A stretch of 8,927 bases of DNA from NCBI GenBank assembly GCA_036258055.1, contig DATAEK010000298.1, positions 1 to 8,927 of the forward strand, given 5' to 3'. Shown here piece by piece: positions 1-6,729 of this stretch. Positions within the stretch are counted from its first letter, which is position 1, and each line of letters begins with the position of its first letter. This DNA is from DATAEK01 sp036258055 (GTDB lineage: Bacteria; Acidobacteriota; Vicinamibacteria; Vicinamibacterales; 2-12-FULL-66-21). Both the position numbers and the translations under genes were made by a program. Under the pieces are notes generated by a model that searched no databases, was not told the origin of the DNA, and saw only the letters and a program-made list of their open reading frames with translations.

Positions 1-118
1 AGCGGACAGCGGACAGCGGACAGCGGACAGCGGACAGCGGACAGCGGACAGCGGACAGCGGACAGCGGACAGCGGACAGCGGACAGCGGACAGCGGACAG
101 CGGACAGCGGACAGCGGA
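1..118. repeat. 7-bp tandem repeat array (unit AGCGGAC)
   Basis: A perfect head-to-tail array of the heptamer AGCGGAC, with 16 complete units plus six further bases, broken at base 119 where G replaces the expected C. It begins at the first base of the window, so its true length is unknown. The unit is not a multiple of three and contains no stop codon in any of the six frames; on the + strand every frame reads the same cyclic heptapeptide (S-G-Q-R-T-A-D). It ends 44 bp before the start codon of the response regulator. It may be a slippage-prone microsatellite, a repetitive upstream spacer, or the place where an assembly broke. I see no imperfect units inside it, which suggests recent expansion. 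Confidence 0.97.
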
Positions 119-162
119 GAAACGATAACCAAGAATCCTCCACTGACGACTAGCGACCATTT

Positions 163-1587
163 ATGCTCATCACCGACCATCTCAAAGATCATCGAGGCGA
201 GTCGCCGGAGCGCGTGCGGCACGCGGTCCGGCCGACCGACCCTCGCGTGCTGATTGCCGACGACCAGTCGGACGTCCTCGAAGCGCTGCGGCTGCTGCTG
301 AAGGCCGAAGGCTTCCACCTCGAGACCGCATCGTCTCCGGCCGGGGTCCTCGCCGCGCTCGAGGCGCGTGAGTTCGATGTCGCGCTCATCGACTTGAACT
401 ACACGCGCGACACGACCTCCGGCGAGGAAGGACTCAATCTGCTCTCGCGGATCCAGTCGATCGACCCGACGCTGCCGGTCGTGGTCATGACCGCCTGGGG
501 CAGCGTCGAGGTGGCAGTCGAAGCCATGCGGCGCGGCGCCCGTGACTTCATTCAGAAGCCGTGGGACAACGCGCGACTGCTCGCGATCATCCGGACGCAG
601 ATCGAGCTGAGTCAGGCCCTGCGCAAAGGCCAGCGTCTCGAAGCGGAGAACTCGCTGCTGCGCGGCGAGGGGATGCCCAAGCTCATCGCCGAGTCCTCGG
701 CGATGCAGGGAGTCCTTCAGGTCATCTCGCGCGTGGGACCGTCTGATGCGAACGTGCTGATCCTCGGCGAAAACGGGACCGGCAAAGGGGTCGTGGCGCG
801 CGCGCTCCATGCGGTGTCGAGCCGGGCGTCACGCCCGATGGTCGTCGTGAACTCGGGCGGCGTCTCCGAGGGGGTGTTCGAGAGCGAGCTCTTCGGCCAC
901 GTCCGCGGCGCGTTCACCGATGCGAAGGCCGACCGCGTTGGCCGATTCGAACTCGCGGATCTCGGGACGCTGTTCCTCGACGAGATTGCGAACGTCCCTC
1001 TCAGCCAGCAGGCCAAGCTGTTGCGGGTGATCGAGACCGGCGAGTTCGAGCGGCTGGGATCGTCGCGCACCCGTCGCGTGGACGTCCGGATCATCTCGGC
1101 GACCAACGCCAATCTCGCAGACGAGGTTTCCGGATCCAGGTTCCGTCAGGATCTCCTCTTCCGGCTGAACACCATTGAAATTCGGCTGCCCCCGCTGCGC
1201 GATCGCCGCGAGGACGTGCCGCTTCTTGCGCAGCATTTCCTGCGGCAGCACGCGCAACGCTATCGCAAGCGCCTCACCGGGTTCGAGAGCGGCGCCATGC
1301 AGCTCCTGCTCGAACACAGCTGGCCGGGCAACGTCCGCGAGCTCGATCACGCGATCGAGCGCGCGGTGTTGATGGCGCAGGGGCCACTCGTCCGCCAGGG
1401 CGACCTTGGACTGCGCACCACCCGCGAGGGCGGCGGCCGCCTCGAAGACATGAGCCTCGAGGAAGTCGAGTGCTTCCTGATCAAGAAGGCGATGACCCGG
1501 TTCGACGGCAACGTCAGCCAGGCGGCGAAGGCGCTCGGCTTGAGCCGAAGCGCACTCTACCGGCGCCTTCAGCGCTACGGGCTGTAG
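163..1587 (+). CDS. Sigma-54-dependent response regulator, NtrC family (receiver, AAA+, Fis-type HTH)
   Basis: A 474-residue transcriptional activator that should, when phosphorylated, drive sigma-54 RNA polymerase by ATP hydrolysis. The receiver domain (about residues 28-145) has the acidic pair D33/D34, phospho-acceptor D77, T110 and K132. The AAA+ domain (about 170-400) has Walker A GENGTGKG at 202-209, the sigma-54 contact loop as GAFTDA at 249-254 in place of the textbook GAFTGA, and Walker B LFLDEI at 270-275. The C-terminus (about 449-474) is a Fis-type helix-turn-helix with the SQAAKALGLSRSALYRRL pattern. The full three-domain layout and length are normal for the family. The ATG at 163 leaves about 25 residues before the receiver and has no clear Shine-Dalgarno; a GTG at 214 is possible but its GGAG is too close. 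A histidine kinase gene follows 57 bp downstream on the same strand, its probable partner. The regulon is not visible, and no convincing sigma-54 -24/-12 element was found in the window. Confidence 0.95.
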   Translation: MLITDHLKDHRGESPERVRHAVRPTDPRVLIADDQSDVLEALRLLLKAEGFHLETASSPAGVLAALEAREFDVALIDLNYTRDTTSGEEGLNLLSRIQSIDPTLPVVVMTAWGSVEVAVEAMRRGARDFIQKPWDNARLLAIIRTQIELSQALRKGQRLEAENSLLRGEGMPKLIAESSAMQGVLQVISRVGPSDANVLILGENGTGKGVVARALHAVSSRASRPMVVVNSGGVSEGVFESELFGHVRGAFTDAKADRVGRFELADLGTLFLDEIANVPLSQQAKLLRVIETGEFERLGSSRTRRVDVRIISATNANLADEVSGSRFRQDLLFRLNTIEIRLPPLRDRREDVPLLAQHFLRQHAQRYRKRLTGFESGAMQLLLEHSWPGNVRELDHAIERAVLMAQGPLVRQGDLGLRTTREGGGRLEDMSLEEVECFLIKKAMTRFDGNVSQAAKALGLSRSALYRRLQRYGL

Positions 1588-1644
1588 GCAGAACGGTAAA
1601 ATAGAGGCGTCTCCGCGTTCCGGGCTCATACCCAGACGTCGCTG

Positions 1645-3048
1645 ATGCCGTCTACTCATCCCCGCGAGGCTCGTCTCAGCCATGACAGCCGGATCCTGCT
1701 CATGGCGCTCGCGTCCGCGGCCCCGGGCGCGGCCATCTCGCTGATCTTTCTCTGGACCGGGGATTTCACGCCCAAGGTCCAGTGGACGCTCACCGTCCTC
1801 ATCGTCACGTTCTGCCTGGGCTTCGCGTTCGCGCTGCGCGAGCGCGTCGTGCTGCCGCTTCAAACGCTGTCGAATCTGCTGGCCGCGCTGGGCGAAGGGG
1901 ACTTCTCGATTCGCGCGAGAGGGGCGCGCGGCGGGGATCCCCTCGGCGAGGTCATGATCGAAGTCAATGCGCTCGTCGAGACCCTGCGGCATCAGCGGCT
2001 CGATGCGCTGGAGGCCACGACGCTCCTGCGCAAGGTCATGGCGGAAATCGACGTCGCGGTCTTCACCTTCGATGAGGAGCACGAGCTGAAGTTCGTGAAC
2101 CGCGCGGGCGCCAGACTCCTCAGCCAGCCGGCCGAGCGTCTGCTCGGGCGGCATGCCGAGGATCTCGATCTCGACGATTGCCTCACCGGGGACGCGCCGC
2201 GCGTCATCAATACGGCGTTCCCCGGTGGCGTGGGGCGATGGGAGATCCGCCGCAGCCAGTTCCGGCAGGGTGGCCGCCCCCACGAGCTGCTGGTGCTCTC
2301 CGACCTCAGTCAGCCGCTCCGCGAGGAAGAGCGTCAGGCGTGGCAGCGATTGATTCGGGTCATCGGCCACGAGATGAACAACTCGCTCGCGCCGATCAAG
2401 TCAATCGCAGGCAGCCTCTCGACGATTGTCGAGCGCGATCCTCCGCCGTCCGACTGGCGGGACGACGTACAACGGGGTCTCGGCGTCATCGCGTCGCGGT
2501 CCGAATCCCTCAGCCGCTTCATGAACGCGTACGCGCGCCTCGCCAAGCTGCCTCCACCAAAGCTCGCGGCACTCGACGTCGGTGGTTTCGTCGATCGCGT
2601 GGTGACGCTCGAAAAGGCCCACCATATTCGCGTCGATCCGGGACCGCGTCTGACAATCCAGGGCGATGGCGATCAACTCGAACAGCTGCTCATCAACCTG
2701 ATTCGCAACGCGGTCGATGCGGTAAAGGAAACGGGCGGCGGAGTGTGCGTCGGCTGGCAGCGTCTGCCCGGTTCATCTCCCCCGACGATGGAGCTGTGGG
2801 TGGAGGATGAAGGACCCGGCCTGTCGAACACGGGCAACCTGTTCGTGCCCTTCTTCACGACCAAGCCCGGTGGCTCCGGGATTGGCCTGGTTCTGAGCCG
2901 GCAAATCGCAGAAGCGCACGGCGGCAGCCTGCTACTGGAAAACCGTGAGGACCGCACCGGCTGCAGGGCCAGCCTGCGCATTCCTCTTCACGCAGTGGCC
3001 CAGCCGAGGCCCGAGCCGGTCGCGACCGGGCTGCCGAGGGTCTCATGA
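1645..3048 (+). CDS. NtrY-like membrane sensor histidine kinase (2 TM, HAMP, PAS, HisKA/HATPase)
   Basis: A 467-residue histidine kinase, probably the partner of the NtrC-type regulator just upstream. Two hydrophobic segments lie at about 17-36 and 46-64 with only about nine residues between them, so there is essentially no extracytoplasmic sensor. A HAMP-like linker (about 65-118) and a PAS-like domain (about 130-225) follow, so sensing is probably cytoplasmic or within the membrane. The H-box is GHEMNNSLAPI with phospho-acceptor H242, the NtrY-type form. The ATPase domain has N-box NLIRNAVDAV (N355), G1 EDEGPG (387-392) and FFTTKPGGSGIGL (403-415). Classical NtrY has four TM helices and a large periplasmic loop, so this is a short version. 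The ATG at 1645 lacks a clear ribosome binding site; a TAAAAT hexamer at 1597-1602 is a weak -10 candidate without a good -35. The stop codon overlaps the next gene start by 4 bp. Confidence 0.93.
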   Translation: MPSTHPREARLSHDSRILLMALASAAPGAAISLIFLWTGDFTPKVQWTLTVLIVTFCLGFAFALRERVVLPLQTLSNLLAALGEGDFSIRARGARGGDPLGEVMIEVNALVETLRHQRLDALEATTLLRKVMAEIDVAVFTFDEEHELKFVNRAGARLLSQPAERLLGRHAEDLDLDDCLTGDAPRVINTAFPGGVGRWEIRRSQFRQGGRPHELLVLSDLSQPLREEERQAWQRLIRVIGHEMNNSLAPIKSIAGSLSTIVERDPPPSDWRDDVQRGLGVIASRSESLSRFMNAYARLAKLPPPKLAALDVGGFVDRVVTLEKAHHIRVDPGPRLTIQGDGDQLEQLLINLIRNAVDAVKETGGGVCVGWQRLPGSSPPTMELWVEDEGPGLSNTGNLFVPFFTTKPGGSGIGLVLSRQIAEAHGGSLLLENREDRTGCRASLRIPLHAVAQPRPEPVATGLPRVS

Positions 3049-3767
3049 GCGACCTGAACGAACCGATTCTCCCAGGCGCGGGCGCAACGGACTACGAACG
3101 GTACCTGCGGACCGACGAGCTCCTCTCGCTGCAGAAGACGCCGGACGAAGTGGTCCATCGCGACGAGCACTTGTTCCAGACCGTTCATCAGTCATCAGAG
3201 CTCTGGTTGAAGCTCGCGTGTCTCGAGATCGAAGACGCGACGGCGCTCGTCGCCAAAGATCAGCTCGGATCCGCGATTCGCTTGCTTCGCCGCGCAAACG
3301 ACGCGCTGACGATCGTCATCGACGCCCTGCACATGCTCGAGCATCTCTCCCCTGGCGACTACGCCATCGTTCGGACGGCACTCGGTCATGGCGCCGGATT
3401 CGACTCACCCGGCTTCCGCAGAATTCATCAGATCTCGCCGTCGCTGGGTGAGGCATTCGATCGACTCCTCGCGCGGAGAGGTCTCGAGCTGATCGCGGTC
3501 TACGAACTGGGCTCCGACATCGAGGACGTGTACCAGCTCGCCGAGCAGTTGACGACGTGGGATGAGCGACTGATTCTTTGGCGTTTCCACCACCTCAAGG
3601 TCGTAGAGCGGATCATCGGCGGCAACGTCATCGGCACTCAAGGCACTCCGGTCGAAGTGCTCGGACGGCGCATCGATGTGCGGATGTACCCTGAGCTGTG
3701 GCGGGTGCGTGACGAGATCACGCACCGCTCCAAGCTGGGCGCCGACGGTCACGGCAAGAAGACCTGA
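3045..3767 (+). CDS. kynA: Tryptophan 2,3-dioxygenase family heme protein
   Basis: A 240-residue member of the tryptophan 2,3-dioxygenase family, which opens the indole ring of L-tryptophan with O2 to give N-formylkynurenine, the first step of the kynurenine route. Family landmarks are present in order: TDYERYLRTDELLSLQ at 15-30; F44 and H48 in the distal pocket (LFQTVHQSSELW); Y106 and R110, matching the substrate-binding Tyr/Arg; proximal heme ligand H183 in WRFHHLKVVERIIGG; and MYPELWRVRDE near the end. Two substrate loops differ from the usual form: GAGFDS (116-121) in place of GSGFQS, and GTQGT (197-201) with one extra residue before it, in place of GTGGS. It is shorter than typical bacterial enzymes as I recall them (about 260-280). 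Relatives such as MarE oxidise tryptophan differently, so the exact reaction is less certain than the family. The ATG overlaps the kinase stop (ATGA) and GAGGG sits 4 nt upstream. No kynurenine formamidase or kynureninase gene is nearby. Confidence 0.9.
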   Translation: MSDLNEPILPGAGATDYERYLRTDELLSLQKTPDEVVHRDEHLFQTVHQSSELWLKLACLEIEDATALVAKDQLGSAIRLLRRANDALTIVIDALHMLEHLSPGDYAIVRTALGHGAGFDSPGFRRIHQISPSLGEAFDRLLARRGLELIAVYELGSDIEDVYQLAEQLTTWDERLILWRFHHLKVVERIIGGNVIGTQGTPVEVLGRRIDVRMYPELWRVRDEITHRSKLGADGHGKKT

Positions 3768-3803
3768 GGGATTGCGTCAGTTCTTCTGCTTGACACCTGA
3801 GGG
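3762..3803. repeat. Short direct repeat ACCTGAGGG at a convergent gene junction
   Basis: The nonamer ACCTGAGGG occurs at 3762-3770, spanning the dioxygenase stop codon, and again at 3795-3803, just beyond the stop of the convergent CHASE kinase. The copies are 33 bp apart in direct orientation. The 37-bp gap between the two stop codons otherwise shows no stem-loop followed by a T-run, so I cannot point to an intrinsic terminator. The repeat could be a small duplication or chance. Confidence 0.4.
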
Positions 3804-3804
3804 G

Positions 3805-5574
3805 CTACAGCGAAGTACGGTTGAGATCCGGTGTCACGGGAACCCGAACGGTGAACGTCGAGCCGAGGTTTTCACCGTCGCTCGACACGTCGATGGTGCC
3901 GCCGTGCAGTTCCACGAGATGGCGGACGATGGCGAGGCCGAGGCCGATGCCGCCATGCGATCGCGTCGTGGACGTATCGGCTTGCCTGAAGCGATCGAAC
4001 GCGAACGGCAGGAATTCACGTCGAATGCCGATGCCCGTATCGATCACGCGAATCGTGATCCTCTCGTCGTCGCGCGCAGCCGCGAGGGTGACCTTTCCGC
4101 CGCTCGGCGTGAACTTGATGGCGTTGCCCACGAGGTTCTGAACGATCTGCTGCAACCTCGATTGGTCCGCCGTGATCGTGCCAAGGCCGGCCGACGCCTG
4201 CAGGACAATCTCCACGCTCTGCTCTGACGCCGTGGGCCTGAGCGCATCCACGGTCGCCTGTAACGTCGACGTCACGTCGACGTCGCCAGCCTCCAGCCGC
4301 AGCCGTCCTGCCACCGCGCGTGAGATGTCCAGCAGATCTTCGACGAGCCGCGCCTGCGCGTGGGCGTTCCGCTCGATCACCTGGAGCGCGTGCGGGTGGC
4401 GCTCCGGCGCGACCTGACCGCGACGGAGCATCGCCGACCACCCGATGATGGCGTTGAGGGGCGTGCGCAGTTCGTGAGAGACGACGGCAAGGAACTCGTC
4501 CTTCGACCGGTTCGCGGCCCGAAGCGCTTCTTCCGATCGCCGCAGTTCTTCCGCGATCCGTTCGGCGCCCGCGCGGGCCCTCGACTGGGTCATCGAAATC
4601 GCAAACAAGAGCGACGAGAGAACGATGCCGACGATCACGACGGCCGTCGTCGCCGTGCGACGTGACGTTCCCGTAAACGAGGAGCCGGCACGGAGCAGGA
4701 GCACCCACGGCTCTCCCGCCACTTCGAAGGATTTCGACACCTGATAGCGGGTGCGCTCGCCGAGCGGTGCGGACGTGTACAGCCAGTTTTCCTCCGTGGG
4801 CGGGCCGTCGCCCGCGTAGGCGGAAACCTCCACACGCTGCACGTCCGCGTAATCGAGGATCTGTTTGAGCAAATCTCCGGCGCGGAAGGGGCTGTACACG
4901 AAGCCGTAAATCAGGCGGCGCCGCTCTTCGACCGTCGAGGGTATCGATCCACCACGAAAGACGGGCACGTAAACGAGAAAGCCCGCCTGCGCTGTTTCCT
5001 GATCGATTTCCTGAACCAGACGAACGCGACCGGTAGCGGCCGCGGCGGCCGTGTCACGGGCGCGTTCCATAGCCGCACGCCGATTCGGGTCGGACGACAT
5101 GTCGTACCCCATCGCCCGCAGGTTTCTCTCGTCCTGCGGCTCGAGGTAGACGATCGCTTCGACCGTCTCCTTCGGCCGATCCGGCCAGAAATGATACGAG
5201 GGCACGTAGCGGCGGATGCTGGCGGCGACGGCTTCGCGTTCATCAGGGGTCACAAGGCGCGTGAATCCAATCCCCTGAATGCCCGGGTACCGCCGGCTGA
5301 CTTCCAGCCGATCGACGTACGCGCGAAACTCGCTGAACGTGACATCGTCGCTCGCAGCGAAGAGGCCCGCTCCGCCGTACAGCATCGCGATGTAGGAATC
5401 GATCCGGTTGTCCACCGTCACCGACATCCGGTCCGCAGTCGCGGCGAACCTCGAATCGAGGCGCTCGGTGAGGGTCATATAGGTGTAGACACCCGCCGCG
5501 GCCGTGAGCAGGAGCGCGATCGCCAGAATGGCGTACGGCACAAGCGGTCGCTCGGGGGCCGCCAGTGAACGCAT
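3805..5574 (-). CDS. CHASE-domain sensor histidine kinase
   Basis: A 589-residue membrane histidine kinase. TM1 lies at about 12-31. An extracytoplasmic domain follows (about 45-300), recognisable as CHASE by YPGIQGIGFTR (96-106), FWPDRP, the YLEPQDERNLRAMGYDM segment (143-159) and the FLVYVPVF strand (199-206). TM2 lies at about 308-328, a short coiled linker at 335-357, and the HisKA H-box SHELRTPLNAI has phospho-acceptor H367. The ATPase domain has an N-box with N484, G1 DTGIGI (512-517), and GGIGLGLAIV (541-550). There is no PAS, no HAMP and no C-terminal receiver, so it is a simple kinase. CHASE domains bind small ligands (cytokinin in plants); the bacterial ligand here cannot be read from sequence. 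No response regulator is adjacent, so it is an orphan unless it crosses to the NtrC-type regulator nearby. I chose the ATG at 5574 because it sits just before TM1; the same frame stays open to 6348, but that part lies antisense to the channel gene. Confidence 0.93.
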   Translation of the reverse strand: MRSLAAPERPLVPYAILAIALLLTAAAGVYTYMTLTERLDSRFAATADRMSVTVDNRIDSYIAMLYGGAGLFAASDDVTFSEFRAYVDRLEVSRRYPGIQGIGFTRLVTPDEREAVAASIRRYVPSYHFWPDRPKETVEAIVYLEPQDERNLRAMGYDMSSDPNRRAAMERARDTAAAAATGRVRLVQEIDQETAQAGFLVYVPVFRGGSIPSTVEERRRLIYGFVYSPFRAGDLLKQILDYADVQRVEVSAYAGDGPPTEENWLYTSAPLGERTRYQVSKSFEVAGEPWVLLLRAGSSFTGTSRRTATTAVVIVGIVLSSLLFAISMTQSRARAGAERIAEELRRSEEALRAANRSKDEFLAVVSHELRTPLNAIIGWSAMLRRGQVAPERHPHALQVIERNAHAQARLVEDLLDISRAVAGRLRLEAGDVDVTSTLQATVDALRPTASEQSVEIVLQASAGLGTITADQSRLQQIVQNLVGNAIKFTPSGGKVTLAAARDDERITIRVIDTGIGIRREFLPFAFDRFRQADTSTTRSHGGIGLGLAIVRHLVELHGGTIDVSSDGENLGSTFTVRVPVTPDLNRTSL

Positions 5575-5604
5575 GGCGGAGATTCTATCTGCTATCCTGC
5601 CCGC
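5575..5604. promoter_or_regulatory. 30-bp divergent intergenic region with two -10-like elements close to the starts
   Basis: This is the whole gap between the start codons of the CHASE kinase (left) and the MscS channel (right). Reading left, TAGAAT (complement of 5582-5587) matches five of six positions of TATAAT; it has TCCACA (complement of 5606-5611) 18 bp upstream as a partial -35 and lies seven bases from the ATG. Reading right, TATCCT (5593-5598) ends six bases before the channel ATG, without a clear -35. Neither start has a Shine-Dalgarno at a usable distance. Transcription from either element would start at or next to the ATG, so leaderless messages are predicted, and the left promoter's -35 would lie inside the opposite gene. 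This is inferred from base patterns alone. Confidence 0.45.
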
Positions 5605-6729
5605 ATGTGGACACGACTGTTCGCGGGCCAGGCGGAGTGGCAGCCGTTTGTGCTGGCGCTTGGCGCGACGGTGCTGCTCGCGTGGTTCGCGGCGCGTGTC
5701 GCGCGCCGTCTCGCGGCCGCCGCCCTTCGCACCATCCTGAAAGACACGCTGGCGTCCTCCAGCCCACTGGTGCGCCGCCCTCTCCGCCTCGTCGGCATTG
5801 CCGCCTTCATCCTCGTGACCGGGCTCCTGCTTTTTCCGGCATTCGAGCTGGCGGGGCTCCATCCGCGGACCGGGATCCATCTGGTGCAGATCGCGGCGTG
5901 GACGTTTGGATCCGGCCTGCGCGTGACGCTCATCGCGATCATCGGCTACGCGCTGGTGCGCACGACCCACCTGATGGCCAAGCGCTTCGAGCACGAAGTG
6001 TCGCAGGGCGCCGGACTCGACGCGATCGAACGGGCCAAACGCGCGCGGACGCTGGGCGCTGCGGTCAGCAACGTCGCAACCTTCCTCATCATCGGCATTG
6101 CGATCCTGATGGTGCTCCGCGAGTTTCAGATCGACATCGCGCCGGTTCTGACCGGCGCGGGCATCGCCGGTCTCGCCGTGGGCTTCGGTGCCCAGACCCT
6201 GGTCCGGGACATCATCAGCGGCTTTTTTCTCATTCTCGAGGATCAGGTCCGCGTGGGTGACTCCGTCACCATCAATGGTGTCGGCGGTCTCGTCGAGGTG
6301 ATCAACCTGCGCACCATCATCCTGCGCGACGGGGAAGGAGCGGTGCACGTCTATCCGAACGGCTCGATCACCACGCTCGCCAACCGCAGCAAGGACTTCT
6401 CCTATTACGTCATCGATCTGCCGATTCCGTACGGTGCGGACCCGGATGCCGTCACCTCGATTCTGCGTACCGTGGGAGAGGAGCTCCAGCGCGATCGGCA
6501 GTTTGGCCCGTTCATCCTCGAGCCTCTGCAGATCTTCGGCGTCGACTCGTTCGCGGACTGGTCAGTTGTGATGAAGATGCGGATCAAGACCACGCCGCTG
6601 AAGCAATGGGAGGTTGGACGAGAGCTGCGGAAGCGGATACGGCGGGCGCTTGCGGAGCATCACATCGAGGTGCCCTACCCCGGCCGGCTGCCGCCGCCTG
6701 AAGAAAGCGGCCCGGGCGGACCTCAGTAG
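5605..6729 (+). CDS. MscS-type mechanosensitive ion channel
   Basis: A 374-residue small-conductance mechanosensitive channel, which opens under membrane tension to release solutes during osmotic downshock. Hydrophobic helices lie at about 14-37, 60-80, 104-123 and 151-172, followed by the pore-lining TM3 at about 178-208. There, Gly/Ala-rich packing (GAGIAGLAVGFGAQ, 184-197) leads into the family signature LVRDIISGFFLILEDQVRVGD. The beta domain follows with VYPNG and the C-terminal cytoplasmic cage ending near EVPYPGR. It has two more membrane helices than minimal E. coli MscS (three TM, 286 residues), which puts it among the extended channels of the family. The ATG at 5605 has no ribosome binding site; see the 30-bp intergenic entry. 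Its 3' end overlaps the convergent aldolase gene by 7 bp (6723-6729). Position next to a CHASE kinase suggests a shared envelope-stress setting, but this is only a guess from adjacency. Confidence 0.95.
   Translation: MWTRLFAGQAEWQPFVLALGATVLLAWFAARVARRLAAAALRTILKDTLASSSPLVRRPLRLVGIAAFILVTGLLLFPAFELAGLHPRTGIHLVQIAAWTFGSGLRVTLIAIIGYALVRTTHLMAKRFEHEVSQGAGLDAIERAKRARTLGAAVSNVATFLIIGIAILMVLREFQIDIAPVLTGAGIAGLAVGFGAQTLVRDIISGFFLILEDQVRVGDSVTINGVGGLVEVINLRTIILRDGEGAVHVYPNGSITTLANRSKDFSYYVIDLPIPYGADPDAVTSILRTVGEELQRDRQFGPFILEPLQIFGVDSFADWSVVMKMRIKTTPLKQWEVGRELRKRIRRALAEHHIEVPYPGRLPPPEESGPGGPQ

Noticed and set aside
1597..1602. TAAAAT as a -10 promoter for the kinase gene
   Set aside because: No reasonable -35 lies 16-18 bp upstream (GCTACG is there), so it is too weak to list; read-through from the regulator gene is as likely.
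829..2370. Long open frame on the - strand (513 codons) opposite the regulator and kinase genes
   Set aside because: It spans two well-supported genes and their junction, has low-complexity composition rich in charged residues and alanine, and shows no domain motif. High GC content makes such antisense frames common.
3790..3795. TTGACA, a perfect -35 hexamer between the dioxygenase and the CHASE kinase
   Set aside because: No -10-like hexamer follows at the right spacing (AAGTAC lies there), and it would point into the 3' end of an antisense gene.
4042..4060. Perfect inverted repeat GATCACG-CGAAT-CGTGATC
   Set aside because: Located inside the ATPase domain of the CHASE kinase, with no T-run after it; probably chance codon use.
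4263..4283. Two tandem copies of the palindrome ACGTCGACGT separated by one base
   Set aside because: It lies inside the kinase coding sequence and is explained by GC-rich codons for alternating Asp and Val; no regulatory context.
5575..6348. 258-codon upstream extension of the CHASE kinase frame
   Set aside because: It lies wholly antisense to the MscS gene, its translation is low complexity (many R, H, Q, D, E), and the kinase has a natural ATG just before its first membrane helix at 5574.
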